Below, piece after piece: positions 16,733 through 20,942 of a stretch of 20,942 bases of DNA. Every line of letters starts with the position of its first letter. Position 1 is the first letter of the stretch. Both the position numbers and the translations under genes were made by a program. Source of the stretch: Bradyrhizobium sp. (lineage in GTDB: Bacteria > Pseudomonadota > Alphaproteobacteria > Rhizobiales > Xanthobacteraceae); the NCBI GenBank assembly GCA_028290305.1, contig JAQGKC010000012.1, forward strand, positions 1 through 20,942, written 5' to 3'. Below the pieces are notes generated by a model. It did no database searches and was not told the origin of the DNA. It was given only the letters and a program-made list of their open reading frames with translations.

Positions 16733-16740
<8 letters not shown>
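16342..16740 (+). CDS. hpaF: 5-carboxymethyl-2-hydroxymuconate isomerase
   Basis: The 132-residue protein matches HpaF/HpcD (126 in E. coli), a member of the tautomerase superfamily. Pro2 becomes the N-terminal catalytic base after removal of Met1, as in MPHFTLEYSANL (1-12). GIRVRAIRCEHYAIADG (39-55) is the conserved middle. It converts 5-carboxymethyl-2-hydroxymuconate to its 2-oxo isomer, the substrate of the next decarboxylase, and the family forms trimers. It starts 33 bases after hpaH with AGGA close to the ATG, and its last eight bases overlap the start of hpaE, so translation is probably coupled. Confidence 0.92.
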
Positions 16741-18274
<1,534 letters not shown>

Positions 18275-18282
18275 ATCATACG

Positions 18283-18387
18283 TTCGTCATTCCGGGGCGC
18301 GAGCTCTTGCGAGCGAGCCCGGAATCCATAATCCCGACGGGGTATGGATTCCGGGCCTGCGCCAAAAGCGCATCCCGGAATGACGAA
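18283..18387. repeat. Nested palindromic repeat of the CGTCATTCCGGG type inside the hpa operon
   Basis: Outer arms TTCGTCATTCCGGG (18283-18296) and CCCGGAATGACGAA (18374-18387) and an inner pair, CCCGGAATCCATA and TATGGATTCCGGG, can fold into one long stem with side loops. The element is a well-known intergenic repeat of Bradyrhizobium-like genomes. It fills most of the hpaE-hpaD gap. Its transcript hairpin could lower expression of the downstream genes or stabilise the upstream mRNA. Confidence 0.8.
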
Positions 18388-18437
18388 AGATACTTTTCGA
18401 TAAGACTTCTCTGCCCACGCGACCACAGGAAACGTCC

Positions 18438-19421
18438 ATGCCCGCCCCGCAGCACATCTTCGATCCGCCGTTCAACATCATCAGGTGCAGCCATGTCGTG
18501 CTTGACGTGGTTGATCTGAACGCCAGCCGCGGGTTTTACGAAAACACCGTCGGACTGCATGTCGAGGATCGCGACGACAGAGCGGTTTACTTACGCGGCA
18601 GCGAGGAGCATCAGCATCATTCGGTGGTGCTGCGCAAGGCGGCGACCGCGGCCTGCAACCGTTTGGGATTCAAGGTCGGCAACGAGCAGGACCTCGACAA
18701 GGCCGCGGCTTTCTTTTCGGCGAACGGTATCGCCTACGTATTTTCCGAGCAGCCGTTTCAGGGCCGGACGCTGCAATTCACCGATCCCTTCGGCTTTCGC
18801 ATCGAGCTCTATGCGTCGATGGAGAAACGCCCGCACCTGTTGCGCCGCTACGATCTCTACAAGGGCTGCCACCCGCAACGGCTCGACCATTTCAACGTGT
18901 TCGCCGCCGAAGTTCAGGACACCGTCGATTTCTACGCGCGGCTGGGATTCCGCCTCACCGAATATGGCGAGGAAGACGGCCCGAACGGCCGTATCGCGGC
19001 GGCGTGGATGCACCGCAAGGGCAATGTGCATGATCTCGCCATCACCAACGGCAACGGCCCTCGCCTGCACCATTTCGCCTACTGGGTGCCGACCGCGATG
19101 AACATCCTGCATCTGTGCGACGTCATGGCCTCCAGCGGCTATCTCAAGAACATCGAGCGCGGGCCCGGCCGCCACGGCATTTCAAATGCGTTCTTTCTTT
19201 ATGTCCGCGACCCCGACGGCCACCGTCTGGAACTCTACACCAGCGATTACTTCACCATGGACCACGATCACGAGCCGATGCGCTGGTCGCTGAAGGATCC
19301 GCGGCGGCAAACGCTTTGGGGCGCGCCCGCGCCGCGTTCCTGGTTCGAGCAGGGCTCGCCGTTTCCCGGTCAGGCCATTCGGGACCCGCTGTTTGTCGCC
19401 GACGTCACCATCGCCGACTGA
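18438..19421 (+). CDS. hpaD: 3,4-dihydroxyphenylacetate 2,3-dioxygenase, type I extradiol family
   Basis: The 327-residue enzyme opens the ring of homoprotocatechuate at the 2,3 bond. It belongs to the type I (vicinal oxygen chelate) extradiol fold, like the Brevibacterium and Arthrobacter enzymes and unlike the LigB-type enzyme of E. coli. Two repeated modules are visible. The second holds the probable metal ligands His151 (LDHFNV), His211 or His212 (LHHFAYW) and Glu265 (HRLELYT), plus active-site His198 (VHDLAI). The metal is iron or manganese; the sequence does not decide. AGGAAACGTCC precedes the ATG. It follows hpaE after a repeat-filled gap and precedes the FAH-family gene by 30 bases. 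Confidence 0.9.
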   Translation: MPAPQHIFDPPFNIIRCSHVVLDVVDLNASRGFYENTVGLHVEDRDDRAVYLRGSEEHQHHSVVLRKAATAACNRLGFKVGNEQDLDKAAAFFSANGIAYVFSEQPFQGRTLQFTDPFGFRIELYASMEKRPHLLRRYDLYKGCHPQRLDHFNVFAAEVQDTVDFYARLGFRLTEYGEEDGPNGRIAAAWMHRKGNVHDLAITNGNGPRLHHFAYWVPTAMNILHLCDVMASSGYLKNIERGPGRHGISNAFFLYVRDPDGHRLELYTSDYFTMDHDHEPMRWSLKDPRRQTLWGAPAPRSWFEQGSPFPGQAIRDPLFVADVTIAD

Positions 19422-19451
19422 TTTTGTCTCTCGATCGTATCGGACACCCTG

Positions 19452-20321
19452 ATGACTCCTCATCGTCTCGCAACCTTCTCCGTCGACGGTTCGACCAAAT
19501 ACGGATCTGTGGTCGAAGGTGGGATCGTCGATCTCTCCGCGCGCTTCGGCAGGGAATATCCGACGTTGCGCGAAGCGATCGCGGGCGGCGGACTGCTGAA
19601 ACTGGCTGAGGATACCGCGCGGCATTCGCCAGACCATGCGCTCGACGCGATCACCTGGCTGCCGCCGATCCCTGCACCGGAGAAAATCATCTGCATCGGC
19701 GTCAACTATCCCGATCGTAATGCCGAATACAAAGACGGTCAGGAGGCGCCGAAATATCCCAGCATGTTCATGCGCACGCCGCGCTCGTTCGTCGGCCACG
19801 GCACGCCGCTGGTTCGCCCGCGCGCGTCACTGCAACTCGATTACGAAGGTGAACTGGTCCTCGTCATTGGCAAGGCCGGCCGGCACATCCCCGAGCGCGC
19901 GGCGCTGGATCACATCGCGGCGGTCACATTGTGCAACGAAGGCACCATCCGCGACTGGGTCCGGCACGCGAAATTCAATGTGACGCAAGGCAAGAATTTC
20001 GATTCCACCGGTAGTCTCGGCCCTTGGCTCGTTCCCTACACCGATGAATCGCAGATTGCCGATATCCGGCTGACGACGCGGGTCAGCGGCGAGACGCGGC
20101 AGGACGACCGCACCGGCCGGCTGATCTTCGGCTTCCGTTACCTGATCAGCTATATCTCAACCTTCACCACTTTGGTGCCCGGTGACGTGATCGTGACGGG
20201 AACGCCGACCGGCGCCGGTGCGCGGTTCGATCCGCCGCGCTATCTGAAACCCGGCGATGTCGTTGAAGTCAAAGCTGACGATATCGGCGTGCTGCGCAAT
20301 GGCGTGGTCGACGAGACCTGA
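19452..20321 (+). CDS. Fumarylacetoacetate hydrolase-family protein, probable HpaG-type decarboxylase/isomerase
   Basis: This 289-residue protein has an N-terminal region followed by the FAH catalytic domain from about residue 78 (KIICIGVNY). Metal ligands Glu132 and Glu134 lie in DYEGELVLVIG (130-140). The third ligand is normally the Asp of an NDxSxRD motif; here the motif reads CNEGTIRD (161-168), with Glu163 in its place. By position it should decarboxylate, and perhaps isomerise, the product of HpaF. E. coli HpaG does both with two fused FAH domains in about 430 residues, whereas only one is present here. It may work as a homodimer, do only one step, or have a partner elsewhere. The ribosome-binding site is weak, and the next gene starts 31 bases later. 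Confidence 0.82.
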   Translation: MTPHRLATFSVDGSTKYGSVVEGGIVDLSARFGREYPTLREAIAGGGLLKLAEDTARHSPDHALDAITWLPPIPAPEKIICIGVNYPDRNAEYKDGQEAPKYPSMFMRTPRSFVGHGTPLVRPRASLQLDYEGELVLVIGKAGRHIPERAALDHIAAVTLCNEGTIRDWVRHAKFNVTQGKNFDSTGSLGPWLVPYTDESQIADIRLTTRVSGETRQDDRTGRLIFGFRYLISYISTFTTLVPGDVIVTGTPTGAGARFDPPRYLKPGDVVEVKADDIGVLRNGVVDET

Positions 20322-20352
20322 TGAAACTGCCCGCAAGCGATGGGACAAATCA

Positions 20353-20942
20353 ATGACTTCAACATCAGGCGGTGAAGCCATCGTAGGCAGCCTCGTTGCG
20401 CATGGCGTCGACACCGTGTTCGGCCTGCCCGGCGCGCAGATTTACGGGCTGTTCGACGCGTTCCATCAGGCGCAATTGAAAGTCATCGGCGCGCGCCACG
20501 AGCAGGCCTGTGGCTATATGGCCTATGGCTACGCGCGATCCACCGGCAGGCCCGGCGTGTTCAGCGTGGTGCCCGGCCCGGGCGTGCTCAACGCGGGTGC
20601 TGCCTTGCTGACGGCATTCGGATCGAACGAGCCGGTGCTCTGCCTGACCGGTCAGGTGCCGACGCCATTTCTCGGCAAGGGCCGCGGCCATCTGCATGAG
20701 ATGCCGGATCAGCTGGCGACGCTGCGAAGTTTTGTGAAATGGGCCGAGCGCATCGAATATCCCGATGCCGCGCCGACGCTGGTTTCCCGTGCCTTCCAGG
20801 AAATGCTGTCCGGACGCCGCGGCCCGGTGGCGCTGGAAATGCCCTGGGACGTGTTCACCCAGCGCACCGAGACCGGTCCCGCCAAACCGTTTTCACTTTT
20901 TCCGGCGCCGCAGCCCGATCCCGACCGGATCAAGGCAGCAGC
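20353..20942 (+). CDS. Thiamine diphosphate-dependent enzyme, acetolactate synthase-like, N-terminal part
   Basis: 196 codons run from ATG 20353 to the right edge. The visible part is the pyrimidine-binding domain of the acetolactate synthase/benzoylformate decarboxylase superfamily. VFGLPGAQIYGLFDAF (22-37), GARHEQACGYMAYGYAR (46-62) with the catalytic Glu50 that activates the cofactor, and VVPGPGVLNAGAALLTAF are typical. The diphosphate-binding domain lies beyond the window. The gene starts 31 bases after the FAH-family gene on the same strand, so it is probably in the hpa operon. No such enzyme belongs to the known homoprotocatechuate pathway. It might process a 2-oxo acid such as an arylpyruvate, or be a misannotation-prone 'acetolactate synthase' with another substrate. 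The call is at superfamily level only. Confidence 0.82.
   Translation, partial: MTSTSGGEAIVGSLVAHGVDTVFGLPGAQIYGLFDAFHQAQLKVIGARHEQACGYMAYGYARSTGRPGVFSVVPGPGVLNAGAALLTAFGSNEPVLCLTGQVPTPFLGKGRGHLHEMPDQLATLRSFVKWAERIEYPDAAPTLVSRAFQEMLSGRRGPVALEMPWDVFTQRTETGPAKPFSLFPAPQPDPDRIKAA

Overview
The window looks like chromosomal DNA of an alphaproteobacterium of the Bradyrhizobium / Rhodopseudomonas / Afipia group. The grounds are GC-rich coding sequence, the gene families present, and at least five kinds of intergenic palindromic repeat that I recognise from genomes of that group. The species assignment is inference; no marker gene is present.

Region 1 (1-4088, minus strand): a large transglutaminase-like protein (N-terminal domain, Cys-His-Asp core, long DUF2126-type C-terminus), followed by the N-terminal part of a circularly permuted ATP-grasp protein that runs off the left edge. 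Comparative genomics has predicted that this pairing makes or modifies peptides. A Bradyrhizobium-type repeat ending in a perfect 15-bp hairpin separates the two genes.

Region 2 (4089-6180): an accessory, repeat-dominated stretch. It holds a 22-bp-arm palindrome, a roughly 0.7-kb GC-rich interspersed repeat, a 12-bp inverted-repeat pair, a small membrane-anchored gene broken by a one-base frameshift (5305-5957), and two more palindromic repeats. No other convincing gene is visible here.

Region 3 (6181-14502, minus strand): a seven-gene run transcribed right to left. It encodes a substrate-binding protein, LivH permease, a fused LivM-LivG permease/ATPase, LivF ATPase, an Ldh2-family dehydrogenase, a HpcH/HpaI-family aldolase and an altronate/galactarate-type dehydratase. 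Stop and start codons overlap between LivH, LivMG and LivF. The run couples uptake of a small organic acid to its catabolism.

Region 4 (14797-20942): a MarR regulator of the HpaR type, divergent from a plus-strand homoprotocatechuate (3,4-dihydroxyphenylacetate) meta-cleavage operon: hpaH, hpaF, hpaE, hpaD, a single-domain FAH-family protein in the hpaG role, and the 5' end of a thiamine-diphosphate enzyme. With the HpaI-like aldolase of region 3, every ring-cleavage and lower-pathway step down to pyruvate plus succinic semialdehyde has a candidate enzyme. The hydroxylase HpaBC is not in the window. The hpaR-hpaH gap holds two operator-like inverted repeats.

Taken together, regions 3 and 4 read as one catabolic locus in which a Liv-type ABC importer may bring in the aromatic acid, or a related dicarboxylate or sugar acid, that the enzymes degrade. 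I see no rRNA, tRNA, CRISPR array, transposase or phage gene.
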